From assembly GCA_010365115.1 (NCBI GenBank), contig JAAFGX010000057.1:1-45228 (forward strand): a stretch of DNA of 45,228 nt, written 5' to 3'. This document shows positions 8,564 to 18,600 of this stretch, piece after piece; within the stretch, counting starts at the first letter, position 1, and each line of letters begins with the position of its first letter. The DNA is from Paludibacter sp. Lineage in GTDB: Bacteria; Bacteroidota; Bacteroidia; Bacteroidales; Paludibacteraceae. A program made the translations under genes and the position numbers. Below the pieces are notes generated by a model. That model saw nothing but the letters and a program-made list of their open reading frames with translations, ran no database searches and was not told the DNA's origin.

Positions 8564-8571
8564 TAAATTTG
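8564..8571 (+). promoter_or_regulatory. Bacteroidota -7 box (TAAATTTG)
   Basis: TAAATTTG matches the Bacteroidota sigma-factor -7 consensus TAnnTTTG and lies 16 bp before the start of the radical SAM gene. A TTTG at 8534-8537 is further upstream than the usual 19-21 bp, so only the -7 element is claimed. Confidence 0.55.
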
Positions 8572-8587
8572 TCGAAAATTCAATTGC

Positions 8588-10369
8588 ATGAAAATACTGC
8601 TTGTAACGCCACCGCTTACTCAACTAAATACTCCTTATCCTGCCACTGCTCATTTATTAGGGTTTCTTCGTTCGCAACATATCGAAGCGGTACAAATGGA
8701 TTTGAGCATTGAATTGGTTCAGGCGCTTTTTACTCGCAATAAATTGACAGAAATTTTTGAAGTGGCATCAACAATTCCAAAACTATCCAAACAAAACAAA
8801 AACCTACTGCAACAAGCAGATTTCTACTTGCGAACAATAGAACCTGTGATGCAATTCCTGAGTGGTCGCGACAGTTCGTTGGCCATGCGGTTCAGCAATA
8901 GGGACTTTTGGCCGGCAAGCAAACGGTTACCTTCTGACGAAGATTTGGAATGGGGTTTTGGAATGATTGGAAACCACGACCGTGCAACGCATTTGTGCAC
9001 ACTGTTTCTGAAAGATATCTGCGATTTCATTCAACAAACCATTGATCCTCATTTTGAATTGATCAGATATGCAGAGTCACTTTGCATTCATTTACCGGAA
9101 TTCGGACCTTTACAAAAAGAACTTGAAAAACCGAGTTCATTGATTGACAAATTAATGCTTGATATTTTTGCTAAACGCATTATCCAAAACAAACCTGAAT
9201 TCGTTGCCTTCACTATTCCATTTCCAGGAAACTTATACAGCGCACTGCGTTGCGCCCAATATCTTAGGAAAGAATTTCCTGAAATAAAAATAATCATGGG
9301 AGGCGGTTATATAAATACCGAATTACGCAGTATTTCCGACCCAAAACTCTTTGATTATACCGATTATTTATTGTTCGACGATGGCGAATTACCATTGCTC
9401 AGATTGCTAACTGAAACTGAATTGATTCGGACACTTTACCGTTCAGCATTCGGCGAAATTGTACGTGCTAACTTTGACAGCCGCGAAAACCTGAAATTTG
9501 CAGAAACAGGCGCACCCGATTATGATGGATTATTGGAAAATAATTACATCAACATGATAGAATTGACCAACCCCATGCACGCTCTATGGAGCAACGGACG
9601 TTGGAATAAGATGATGCTGGCACATGGTTGTTACTGGGGAAAATGTGCATTTTGCGACGGTACACTTGACTATATTGGAAGGTACGAAACGGCATCAATT
9701 ACTCTTATTGTAGACCGAATGGAAACGATAATGAGGCAAACCGGACAATCTGGATTTCATTTTGTAGATGAGGCGGCTTCTCCTGCCCTACTCCGCAAGT
9801 TGGCAGAAGAAATTTTACAACGAAAACTCATGGTGAGTTATTGGACCAATGTGCGATTCGAAAAATCATTTACACCAGAACTTTGTTATCTAATGGCACA
9901 ATCGGGTTGCATAGCTGTTTCGGGGGGATTGGAAGTGGCATCGCCTCGAATTTTGAAACTCATAAACAAAGGAATAACTATTGAAACGGCAAGCGAATGC
10001 ATGAAAAACTTTGCTGATGCGGGGATTATGACTCATGCTTACCTTATGTATGGTTTCCCCACCGAAACGGCACAAGAAACAATCGAGTCGCTCGAAGTGG
10101 TACGCGACTTATTCGAAAATGGTTGGATTCAGTCCGCTTTCTGGCATCGTTACGCCATGACTATTCACAGCCCATCGGGCAAACATCCCGAAAGCGTAGG
10201 CGCACAATCGCTCCAAAAACAGCCGAACCCGTTTGCAAATAACGAAATCCCATTCTCCACAAAATATGAAATTGACCTTGATTATTACGGTAAAGGCTTG
10301 AATTTAGCCACTTTCAATTATATGCAAGGTGCAGGATATGATGTAGATGTAAAAAAGTGGTTTAAGTGA
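8588..10369 (+). CDS. Radical SAM protein, cobalamin-binding-domain architecture
   Basis: This 593-residue radical SAM enzyme binds a 4Fe-4S cluster through Cys348, Cys353 and Cys356 in HGCYWGKCAFC. The spacing is CX4CX2C, one residue longer than the usual CX3CX2C. The N-terminal ~270 residues start MKILLVTPPLTQLNTPYP and contain a Rossmann-like segment ending IIMGGGYINTELR and a DDGE motif, as in cobalamin-binding radical SAM proteins. The classic DxHxxG motif is not seen, so cobalamin binding is uncertain. SGGLEVAS and HAYLMYGFPTET fit the radical SAM barrel. The substrate is unknown. The gene stands alone behind its own -7 box. Confidence 0.85.
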   Translation: MKILLVTPPLTQLNTPYPATAHLLGFLRSQHIEAVQMDLSIELVQALFTRNKLTEIFEVASTIPKLSKQNKNLLQQADFYLRTIEPVMQFLSGRDSSLAMRFSNRDFWPASKRLPSDEDLEWGFGMIGNHDRATHLCTLFLKDICDFIQQTIDPHFELIRYAESLCIHLPEFGPLQKELEKPSSLIDKLMLDIFAKRIIQNKPEFVAFTIPFPGNLYSALRCAQYLRKEFPEIKIIMGGGYINTELRSISDPKLFDYTDYLLFDDGELPLLRLLTETELIRTLYRSAFGEIVRANFDSRENLKFAETGAPDYDGLLENNYINMIELTNPMHALWSNGRWNKMMLAHGCYWGKCAFCDGTLDYIGRYETASITLIVDRMETIMRQTGQSGFHFVDEAASPALLRKLAEEILQRKLMVSYWTNVRFEKSFTPELCYLMAQSGCIAVSGGLEVASPRILKLINKGITIETASECMKNFADAGIMTHAYLMYGFPTETAQETIESLEVVRDLFENGWIQSAFWHRYAMTIHSPSGKHPESVGAQSLQKQPNPFANNEIPFSTKYEIDLDYYGKGLNLATFNYMQGAGYDVDVKKWFK

Positions 10370-10411
10370 AAAGTTCATTAAATTGAAATTTTAATCTGAT
10401 AAAAAATATTG

Positions 10412-10419
10412 TATCTTTG
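10412..10419 (+). promoter_or_regulatory. Bacteroidota -7 box (TATCTTTG)
   Basis: TATCTTTG is a perfect TAnnTTTG -7 element 32 bp upstream of the FKBP lipoprotein start. No TTG stands at the expected 19-21 bp upstream. Confidence 0.6.
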
Positions 10420-10451
10420 CGCCTTGAACAAACAAATCGATAATAAATAAA

Positions 10452-10982
10452 ATGAAAAGTAGCAAATTAATTCTTCTCTCTGTTTCAGTTTTCTTAATTT
10501 TCTTAACCTCATGTAATTCGGACGAACCTTCTGCTGAACTTTTAAAGTGGAAATCAGATAATGAAACCTATTTTGCCAATATGAAAGATAGTGCTGATTA
10601 TAGTTCATATAACATTCCGGCTGTAAGAGGCGGTGGCAATTTTTATTATAAAATTAAAGCTCAAGGAGATTCGCTAAGTGGAAGTCCGGCATACAATGAC
10701 ATTGTGAAAGTAAATTACAGAGGAAAATTGATGGATGGATTTATTTTTGACAGCTCATTTAAAGGCAGCGACCCAAGAATTGACAGTACAGCCAAACCAC
10801 TGACATATTATGCAAATGGTTTTATCGCAGGATGGACTGAAAATTTAATGCAAATGAAAGCTGGTGAGATCAGAACAATTGTACTTCCACAAGAACTTGG
10901 TTACGGCATCAAGGGTCAGGGTATCATCCCATCCTATTCCACGTTAGTATTTGATGTTCAGCTAATTTCGTTCGGACAATAA
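10452..10982 (+). CDS. FKBP-type peptidyl-prolyl isomerase lipoprotein
   Basis: This 176-residue lipoprotein has a hydrophobic signal ending in the lipobox LTSC (Cys at about 21), so it should be lipid-anchored, probably in the outer membrane facing the periplasm. An FKBP fold follows: NDIVKVNYRGKLMDGFIFDSS, a loop, FIAGWTENLMQMKAGEIRTI, then LGYGIKGQGIIPSYSTLVFDVQL. These match FKBP positions for the VxxHYTG-like strand, the F-D pair, the GW-x-x-x-L-x-x-MK-x-GE segment and the IPP-like loop. The role is proline isomerisation in extracytoplasmic protein folding. It has its own -7 box and an 18-bp terminator stem, so it is a single-gene unit. Confidence 0.9.
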   Translation: MKSSKLILLSVSVFLIFLTSCNSDEPSAELLKWKSDNETYFANMKDSADYSSYNIPAVRGGGNFYYKIKAQGDSLSGSPAYNDIVKVNYRGKLMDGFIFDSSFKGSDPRIDSTAKPLTYYANGFIAGWTENLMQMKAGEIRTIVLPQELGYGIKGQGIIPSYSTLVFDVQLISFGQ

Positions 10983-11000
10983 ATACCTGAAAAAAATTTC

Positions 11001-11046
11001 AAATCCGATAACGCTAAATGATACTTCGTTTAACGTTATCGGATTT
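11001..11046 (+). terminator. Intrinsic terminator after FKBP gene
   Basis: An 18-bp stem with one mismatch: AAATCCGATAACGCTAAA at 11001-11018 pairs with TTTAACGTTATCGGATTT at 11029-11046 around a 10-base loop. Confidence 0.75.
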
Positions 11047-11746
11047 ATTGCTTTAACTAATTCTACTTTGCCAAATTTAAAATTGAACCACAAAAGGAAC
11101 AAAAGAAGATGAAAAATAGTTATTAAAGCTTGCTTTTAAGTATTTGGAAAGAAATAATGTCCTATTATCAAATTAAACGAAATAAAAGAATGGAACACGG
11201 ATAAACGCTGATTTAGCGGATAACAAAAACGTATTAATATTCCGACAAGTCGGAATCGAAGATCAACGTAGTTAATGATTATCAATTACTTACTTTCTTA
11301 TCAGTCATATCTGCATGACTTAAATCCGTTTTCAAATCCGTTCAGATGTCATCCGTTTTCATCCGTTAAATCCGTTAAATCCGCATTCCATCCTTAAAAT
11401 CTTTTATGATTATCCGCTAATTTTCCTAAAACTATGAATAATCTGTTTCGGTGCGCTGCACCTTTGGGTTTATGACTTATGTAAAACTACAAATGTTTTC
11501 GGTACTCCGTACTTAATGATTTGAATTAGAACTCTGTTTTTCTTCAGGGACAGCATCCCGATAACATTTGTAAAAGTGTCTAAATCCGATAAAGAAGGTG
11601 CAGCGGACCGAAATATATTAATTAGGACACTTTGCGGATAATCATCAAATTTTTTATTAAGTTTTTAATATTTTGACAACTTATTTGCACTTATTAGTGT
11701 TGTAATATCCGTTCCAAATAATACGAAAAGAAAGTAGAAATTAATA
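11047..11746. other. 700-bp non-coding region with decayed repeats
   Basis: No frame here looks coding. The stretch holds short direct repeats of ATCCGTT and ATCCGTTAA (about 11327-11390) and a palindromic element at 11446-11613. It separates the FKBP gene from the ABC exporter pair. Confidence 0.6.
11446..11613. repeat. 168-bp nested palindromic element
   Basis: The outer arms are TTTCGGTGCGCTGCACCTT (11446-11464) and AAGGTGCAGCGGACCGAAA (11595-11613), complementary at 18 of 19 positions. An inner pair, TACAAATGTTTTCGG (11488-11502) and CCGATAACATTTGTA (11558-11572), matches at 14 of 15. No coding potential is visible. The form suggests a dispersed intergenic repeat or a MITE-like element. 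Folding as RNA is possible but unproven. Confidence 0.6.
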
Positions 11747-13510
11747 ATGGCTGATAAACAAAAAAAACAACTTACGAACGAAAAAACTGCTAAACCAAAT
11801 ATTTTTGCAGTTTTAAAACCATACAAACTAATGATTTTTGGCCTAATCAGCTTTGCACTATTAAGCAATGCGGTGAATCTGGTCATCCCTAAATTGATTT
11901 CACGTGGCATTGATGACTTCTCCGCCGGTAACTTTTCGTACCAACGACTTATCATCCAATTTTTAATAGCTGCATTTGTCATATTTGTGTTTACTTTCTT
12001 ACAAGGCATTTTACAAACCTATTCTTCAGAGCAAGTTGCGCGCGATTTACGCACCAAACTCACCGATAAAATTTCTCGTCAGAGTTATGCTTTTATCCAA
12101 AACGCCAACCCTTCGAAACTCCTTACCAACCTCACTTCCGACATGGATTCGGTGAAGTTGTTCGTTTCAATGGCTATTGTTTCGTTGGCTTCTTCTCTAT
12201 TTATAATTATTGGGGCAAGCATTTTACTTTTTTCAATCAATTGGAAACTGGCTTTGTCGGTTTTATCTATTATTCCAATAATAAGTATCGCGTTTTATTT
12301 GGTATTCAGAAAAGTAGGTGTTTTGTTTAAAAAAAGCCGTGAAGTAATTGACTGGCTGAACAAAGTTATTAACGAAAGCATAATGGGAGCAGCATTGGTG
12401 CGGGTGCTCAATTCGCAAACGCAGGAATATAATAAGTTTCTGGATGCCAACACGCAAGCCAAAAATCTGGGACTGTCCATTCTCCGCCTTTTTGCAACGC
12501 TGATACCTATTGTGGTATTTGTAAGCAACATGGCAACACTTATCATTCTTGCTTTGGGAGGACATTATGTGATTACGGATGCCATGACGCTGGGCGATTT
12601 TGCGGCTTTCAATTCGTATTTGGTGTTGCTTATTTTTCCAATTATCATCATTGGGTTTATCAGTAATTTTGTGGTGCAGGCTTCTGTTTCCTATGCACGA
12701 ATTTGCACTGTGTTGGACGCAGAAGAAACGCATGATACAGGAACTGTAAACACACCACTAAAAGGCAACATAGAAATGCAAAATATCACAGTACGATACG
12801 GTGACAAACCTGCTTTGAAAAACATTTCGTTCCAAATACAAAAAGGGAGTAAAACAGCAGTCATTGGTCCTACGGCAGCCGGTAAAACTCAATTACTGTA
12901 TTTGCTCACCGGATTAATACATCCCGAAAATGGCAGTATTTTGTTTGATGGTGTAAACATCAACAATTACAACAAAGAAACTTTTCAGCATCAAATCGGC
13001 TTTGTATTTCAGGACAGCGTTATTTTCAATATGAGTCTTCGCGAAAATATTGCTTTCAACGAAAAAGTGACTGAAGAATTGATGACAAAAGCCATTGAGA
13101 CTGCCGAATTGAATGATTTTATCGATGCGCTTCCCAAAGGTTTAGAGACTATGGTGAGTGAACGCGGCACCAGTCTTTCGGGCGGTCAGAAACAGCGCAT
13201 CATGCTGGCAAGGGCATTGGCACTGAACCCGAAAATTCTGCTACTCGACGATTTCACTGCACGTGTTGACAGCCAAACGGAACAAAATATTTTGGAGAAT
13301 GTGGAGAAAAATTATCCCGGAATAACCTTGCTTTCAGTTACCCAGAAAATTGCTTCGGTTCAAGACTACGAACAAATAATATTATTGGAAGAAGGCGAAG
13401 TATTGGCTCGCGGAACGCACGAAACGCTTATGAATATGAGTCCTGAGTATGTTCAGATTTATAATTCACAACGAAGTACCAATCATTTTGAGCTGACACC
13501 TAACTTCTAA
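11747..13510 (+). CDS. ABC exporter half-transporter, subunit with degenerate ATP site
   Basis: This 587-residue half-transporter has a six-helix membrane domain (about 30-310) and an ATPase domain. Walker A is GPTAAGKT (from about 374) and the signature is a canonical LSGGQ, but Walker B is LLLDDF with Asp502 in place of the catalytic Glu, and the H-loop His is replaced by Gln533 (SVTQK). This subunit therefore contributes the inactive half of one ATP site. The next gene (13646) shows the opposite pattern, so the two should form a heterodimeric exporter of the BmrCD/TM287-288 or MdlAB type. The substrate, a drug, lipid or peptide, cannot be told. Confidence 0.9.
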   Translation: MADKQKKQLTNEKTAKPNIFAVLKPYKLMIFGLISFALLSNAVNLVIPKLISRGIDDFSAGNFSYQRLIIQFLIAAFVIFVFTFLQGILQTYSSEQVARDLRTKLTDKISRQSYAFIQNANPSKLLTNLTSDMDSVKLFVSMAIVSLASSLFIIIGASILLFSINWKLALSVLSIIPIISIAFYLVFRKVGVLFKKSREVIDWLNKVINESIMGAALVRVLNSQTQEYNKFLDANTQAKNLGLSILRLFATLIPIVVFVSNMATLIILALGGHYVITDAMTLGDFAAFNSYLVLLIFPIIIIGFISNFVVQASVSYARICTVLDAEETHDTGTVNTPLKGNIEMQNITVRYGDKPALKNISFQIQKGSKTAVIGPTAAGKTQLLYLLTGLIHPENGSILFDGVNINNYNKETFQHQIGFVFQDSVIFNMSLRENIAFNEKVTEELMTKAIETAELNDFIDALPKGLETMVSERGTSLSGGQKQRIMLARALALNPKILLLDDFTARVDSQTEQNILENVEKNYPGITLLSVTQKIASVQDYEQIILLEEGEVLARGTHETLMNMSPEYVQIYNSQRSTNHFELTPNF

Positions 13511-13512
13511 AG

Positions 13513-13626
13513 AACCCCTAACCCCTAAAGGGAAATTGAGGTTAGTTGTCTCCTGTATTTTTTAGCGTTCAGATATGTGTTTTCAGTTATCATTTCTAAT
13601 TATTTTCCCCTTTAGAAGTTAGGGGT
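13513..13626. repeat. Pair of GC-rich palindromic repeats between the ABC genes
   Basis: The gap between the two exporter genes holds AACCCCTAACCCCTAAAGGG (from 13513) and, in reverse orientation, CCCCTTTAGAAGTTAGGGGT (13607-13626). The second differs by two bases from the copy just before nuoCD at 30092. This is the genome's dispersed CCCCTAA repeat family, also found throughout the nuo operon. Confidence 0.7.
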
Positions 13627-13645
13627 AATCATTTAAATAGTATTT

Positions 13646-15412
13646 ATGAGTTACAATCTCAACATAAAAAAAGGAATTACTTCCAACGAAAAAGTCAGTA
13701 CGGCTACCACCTTGAAACGCCTGATGACATTGATGGGTAATGAGCGGAACAACCTTTACATTGCAATGGTTTTTATTTTTATCAATTCGGGTTTAAACCT
13801 TATCGGCCCTTATTTGATAGGACATGCAGTGGATAATTATGTGGTTACCAAACAATATGAAGGCGTAATAAAATACTCCATTATTCTGTTTGGCGTTTTT
13901 TGTTTGGCCATGGTGAGCGGTTATGCTCAAGCACAATTGATGGGACAAGTGGGTCAACGCATGTTGTTCAATTTGCGAAATACTGTTTTCACAAAATTGC
14001 AAGAATTGCCCATCGATTTCTTCAATCAAAACAAAGCGGGTGATTTGATTTCGCGTGTGAACAACGATACCGATAAAATCAACCAATTCTTTTCTCAATC
14101 GCTGGTGCAGTTTATGAGCAGCATTTTCACTATGTTGGGAGCCGGCATATTTCTGATTTCCATCAATCCAAAACTAGCTTTAGCAGCCCTCGCTCCTGCC
14201 CTGTTCTTATTAATTTTTACACGCAGCATTTCGCCCTGGGTAAAAAACAAGAACGCTGTAAATATGAAAAGTACCGGAAGCCTAAGTGCCGAAATTCAAG
14301 AGAGCCTGAATAACTTCAAAGTCATTGTTGCCTTTAATCGCCGCGATTATTTCCGCAAACGTTTTGCCGAGGTAAACAACGAAAATTATAATAGTGCAGT
14401 AAAAGCCGGAGTTGCGAATAACGTTTTTGCTCCTTTTTTCAGTTTTTCGTCGAGTATTGGGCAATTGGTGGTGCTGGCGTTTGGTATTTATCTTATTTCG
14501 GTTGGTCAGTTTTCTATTGGTTTGTTGATCAGCTTTTTGGCGTATATTGCACAATTTTACAATCCACTCCGACAAATTGCCGTTTTGTGGGCTAACTTTC
14601 AGGTGGCTTTAGCTGGTTGGGATCGCATTTCTCAGATCCTGGTCTTGGAAAACAATTTGGAAGTTATGGAAACTACGGTAAAAGAGGATACTGGTAGTTT
14701 GTTGTCCTTTCGCAATGTATCATTTTCGTATATTCCAGGTACCGAAATTTTGAGAAATGTAAGTTTCGATCTGGAACGTGGCAAAACGTATGCATTTGTA
14801 GGTCCAACAGGTGGTGGAAAAACAACCACAGCCTCACTTATAGCACGTTTGTACGATCCAACTAAAGGACAAATTTTACTCAACGGAGTTGATATTCGCT
14901 CGTTAACTGCCATTGAACGAACAGCCAAAATAGGGTTTATTCTACAAGAACCTTTTATTTTCAGTGGCACCATTCGCGATAATATTTTGTACGGAAACGC
15001 TTGCTTTAGCCAACTCAGTAACGAAGAATTAATCTCAGAATTGAAAGAAGTAGGACTTGAAGGTTTGCTCGAACGTTTTGATGGAGGACTTATGGGCGAA
15101 ATAAACACTTCGGGCGATGGCATCAGTCTCGGTCAAAAACAACTTATCGCTTTTATGCGAGCCGTGCTTCGCCGCCCCGATTTGCTGATTCTCGACGAAG
15201 CCACTGCCAATATCGATACAGTTACCGAGCAATTGCTCGACGAAATTTTGCGAAAACTCCCCAAAAGCACCATCCGCATTATCATTGCGCATCGGTTAAA
15301 CACCATCGAAAGTGCCGACGAAATTTACTTTATCAATTCCGGATCGGTAACAAAAGCTGGCTCCATACAAGATGCGGTGAAATTGCTAATGAATGGGAAA
15401 AGAGAAAGTTGA
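13646..15412 (+). CDS. ABC exporter half-transporter, catalytically competent subunit
   Basis: This 588-residue half-transporter has a membrane domain (about 35-325) and an ATPase domain with Walker A GPTGGGKT, Walker B LLILDEAT with the catalytic Glu, and the H-loop His (IIAHR). Its signature is ISLGQ instead of LSGGQ. In the ABC dimer each ATP sits between the Walker motifs of one subunit and the signature of the other. This odd signature therefore pairs with the Asp-Walker B of the upstream subunit, giving one degenerate and one consensus site. The intracellular loops and NDTDKINQF segment are typical of type IV exporters. A terminator follows at 15432. Confidence 0.92.
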   Translation: MSYNLNIKKGITSNEKVSTATTLKRLMTLMGNERNNLYIAMVFIFINSGLNLIGPYLIGHAVDNYVVTKQYEGVIKYSIILFGVFCLAMVSGYAQAQLMGQVGQRMLFNLRNTVFTKLQELPIDFFNQNKAGDLISRVNNDTDKINQFFSQSLVQFMSSIFTMLGAGIFLISINPKLALAALAPALFLLIFTRSISPWVKNKNAVNMKSTGSLSAEIQESLNNFKVIVAFNRRDYFRKRFAEVNNENYNSAVKAGVANNVFAPFFSFSSSIGQLVVLAFGIYLISVGQFSIGLLISFLAYIAQFYNPLRQIAVLWANFQVALAGWDRISQILVLENNLEVMETTVKEDTGSLLSFRNVSFSYIPGTEILRNVSFDLERGKTYAFVGPTGGGKTTTASLIARLYDPTKGQILLNGVDIRSLTAIERTAKIGFILQEPFIFSGTIRDNILYGNACFSQLSNEELISELKEVGLEGLLERFDGGLMGEINTSGDGISLGQKQLIAFMRAVLRRPDLLILDEATANIDTVTEQLLDEILRKLPKSTIRIIIAHRLNTIESADEIYFINSGSVTKAGSIQDAVKLLMNGKRES

Positions 15413-15431
15413 AAAAATAAAATAAAATAAT

Positions 15432-15462
15432 AATGGTTGTCGAGCTTCGGCAACCATTTTTG
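15432..15462 (+). terminator. Intrinsic terminator after the ABC pair
   Basis: ATGGTTG (15433-15439) pairs with CAACCAT (15451-15457), extended by a G-T wobble and CGA/TTCG pairs, and is followed by a T-run. Confidence 0.8.
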
Positions 15463-15523
15463 TATACAACAATTCTGTTGAAAACTATTGGTATCCAATT
15501 TTTTATTATGTGAAAATTATAAT

Positions 15524-15531
15524 TATATTTG
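15524..15531 (+). promoter_or_regulatory. Bacteroidota -7 box (TATATTTG)
   Basis: TATATTTG matches TAnnTTTG and lies 96 bp before the restriction-modification start. No convincing -33 TTG is present. Confidence 0.45.
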
Positions 15532-15627
15532 CAAAGAAATACGAGTCAAGTATTATTCGGTCAATTGTTTATATTTTAGTGAAAAATAGTAGCAAAAAGA
15601 TCTTTTTAAAATAAAACAAAGAAAACC

Positions 15628-18600
15628 ATGGGGCTTTTTCAAAAATCAGTAATTTCAAAATATCTTAAAACTCAAAACAAAGAGAATTTAGCTTCGAAAT
15701 GGGCGATTTATAGAACCTATTTTCTGAATCCAAAAGTTCAGGAGGAAATTAGAAGTTTGAAGGAAGAACAGTACCAAGGTGAGTTTTTGGAGGAATTATT
15801 TGTAAAAATACTAGGCTACACAAAGCCGGCATCTTCTTGCGAAACAAAATTCAATTTAACTACTGAATATAAAAATATTAAGGACAGTAAAAAAGTTGAT
15901 GGTGCAATTATTGTCGAAGATAAAGTTAAGGCTGTAATAGAACTTAAAGGAACTAATACAACAGATTTAGGGAAGATTGAAGTACAAGCATTTGGCTATA
16001 AAAACAACCAGCCCGACTGCATTTACGTCATAACATCTAATTTTGAAAAACTGCGGTTTTATATTGATAATGCTATTGAGCATATTGATTTCAACCTTTT
16101 TACGCTTACCGAAGAAGAATTTCAACTACTTTATTTGTGTCTTGGTTTTGAAAATTTATCCCAAAACATAGCCAAGAAAATTAAGGATGATTCATTAAGC
16201 GAAGAAGATTTAATTACCAAAAAACTATACAAGGACTATTCATTATTCAAAAGAGAATTGCATCAAAATCTGGTGGAATTAAATCCAGACTATGATCCTT
16301 TAGTCCTTTTCAAAAAATCACAAAAATTACTCGATAGATTTCTGTTTCTATTCTTTGGTGAAGACAGGCATTTATTACCTCCAAACTCTGTGCGATTGAT
16401 TTTAACGCAATGGAATCAACTTAGAGAACTTGATGAATACACCCCGCTTTATGTAAGGTTTAAAAAATACTTTGGCTACCTTAATACCGGTCACAAAGGC
16501 AAACAACACGATGTGTTTGCCTACAACGGTGGTCTGTTTAAACCGGATGAAGTATTGGATACATTAAAAATTGATGACAACTTACTTTACAAACACACAT
16601 TGAAGCTTTCGGAGTATGATTTTGCGAGTGAAGTGGATGTAAATATATTGGGTCATATTTTTGAGAATTCTTTAAATGAGTTGGACGAGATTAAAGCACA
16701 ATTTGAAGGGCAGGAAATAGACAAAACCAAGACGAAACGAAAAAAAGATGGCATTTTTTATACTCCAAAATACATAACCAAATATATTGTAGAGAACACA
16801 ATTGGAAAGCTTTGCGAGGAAAAGAAGACTGAACTTCGAATTGTTGAAGAAGAATATTTTACCGATAAGAAAAGAACCAAAACAACTAAACTGCCTTTAT
16901 TAGAAAAGCTTGAAATATACAGAAAATGGTTATTACAACTCACCATTTGCGACCCTGCGTGCGGTTCGGGTGCATTCCTTAACCAAGCGTTGGATTTTCT
17001 GATTACCGAACACCGGTATGTGGATGAACTGCAAGCTAAGTTGTTTGGCGACGCAATGGTGTTGAGTGATATTGAAAACAGCATTTTGGAAAACAACTTA
17101 TTTGGCGTTGACTTGAATGAAGAAAGCGTTGAGATAGCCAAACTCTCACTCTGGTTACGCACCGCCCAACCGAATAGAAAACTCAACGACCTGAGCAACA
17201 ATATAAAATGCGGAAATTCCCTTATCGATGACCCAAAAGTGGCTGTTGACAAAGCATTTGATTGGCAAAAAGAATTTCCACAAGTGTTTGGGGCAAAAAA
17301 AGATATTGGAGTTGAGTTAGTTGACCAGCTACCCATCGAGCCCGATTATTTATCGCTACTTGAAGCCGATGCCAAAGAAGCTGCTGAAAAAGCCAACAAA
17401 GCCATAGCCTTATCAAAAGAAGCGATAGCACTGTCCGAAAAAGCGGCAGCACTTTCCTTAAAAGCGTATGAATACGCTCAAAAACTAAAATCGGTAAGCG
17501 AGCCACAAGAGTTGTATGGAATAAATAAAGGTGGATTTGACGTGGTGATTGGAAATCCGCCGTATGGAGCAGAACTTTCACAAGAACATAAAGTGTATTT
17601 GGAAGCATATTATGAAACTTTTGAATATCAGGTAAATACATATGTATTATTCTATGAGAGAGGACTAAAAATATTGAATTATCAAGGTATTCTTGGATAC
17701 ATAACCCCTGCAACATTCACATATCAACATTATTTTAAAAAAATCAGGGATTTCTTACATAAATACAAACTAGTTGCAATAAGTAAATTTTATTATGAAG
17801 TTTTTGAGGATGCAGATATTGGTGATTCTGTAATTTACATAGTTGAAAAGACTAATAATGACAATGGTAATGTGATAATTCAATTATGTTCAACAAAAGA
17901 AGATTCAATGGAATTTCCTTTGGTAAAAAAATATAGTGAAATAATTAATCTATCCGATGGAATTTACTCCTTATCTAAATCGTGTTTTAATATTCATAAA
18001 ACATATAAAGATTGTCGAAAATTAGCTGAGATAAGTAACATAATAGTTGGAATAAAACCATATCAAACTGGCAAAGGAGAACCAAAACAAACTAACGAAA
18101 ATGTTATTTCAAAGGATTTTACTGCTACTACAAAGAAAAACGAAACCTATATTCAATGTGTCATTGGAAAAGATTTTCATCGTTATAAGTATTTACAAGA
18201 ACCAAGCATGTATTTAAGTTATGGCAAATGGTTAGCTGAACCAAGAAAAGGCGCTCCTTTTTTTGATGATGAAAAAATATTAATTAGACAAACAGCAGAT
18301 TCTCTAATTTGTCAATTAGACTCAAACAAAAGAATTAATTTGAATAATGTTTATAATATAGGTCAAATTGAAAAGAGTTTTGAATTGAAATATATTCTAT
18401 CATTGCTCAATAGCAAACTTATGAACCTAATTTATCAAAGTATTTCTCAAGAAAAGGGGAGATTATTTGCTGAAGTAAAAAAAATTAATCTTGCAAAATT
18501 GCCAATTAAAGTAATAAGTTCGGAACAGCAAAAACCCTTTATTGCAAAAGTAGATATTTTAATCTGGTCAAATAAAGAATTACAACAAATTTCCCAAAAA

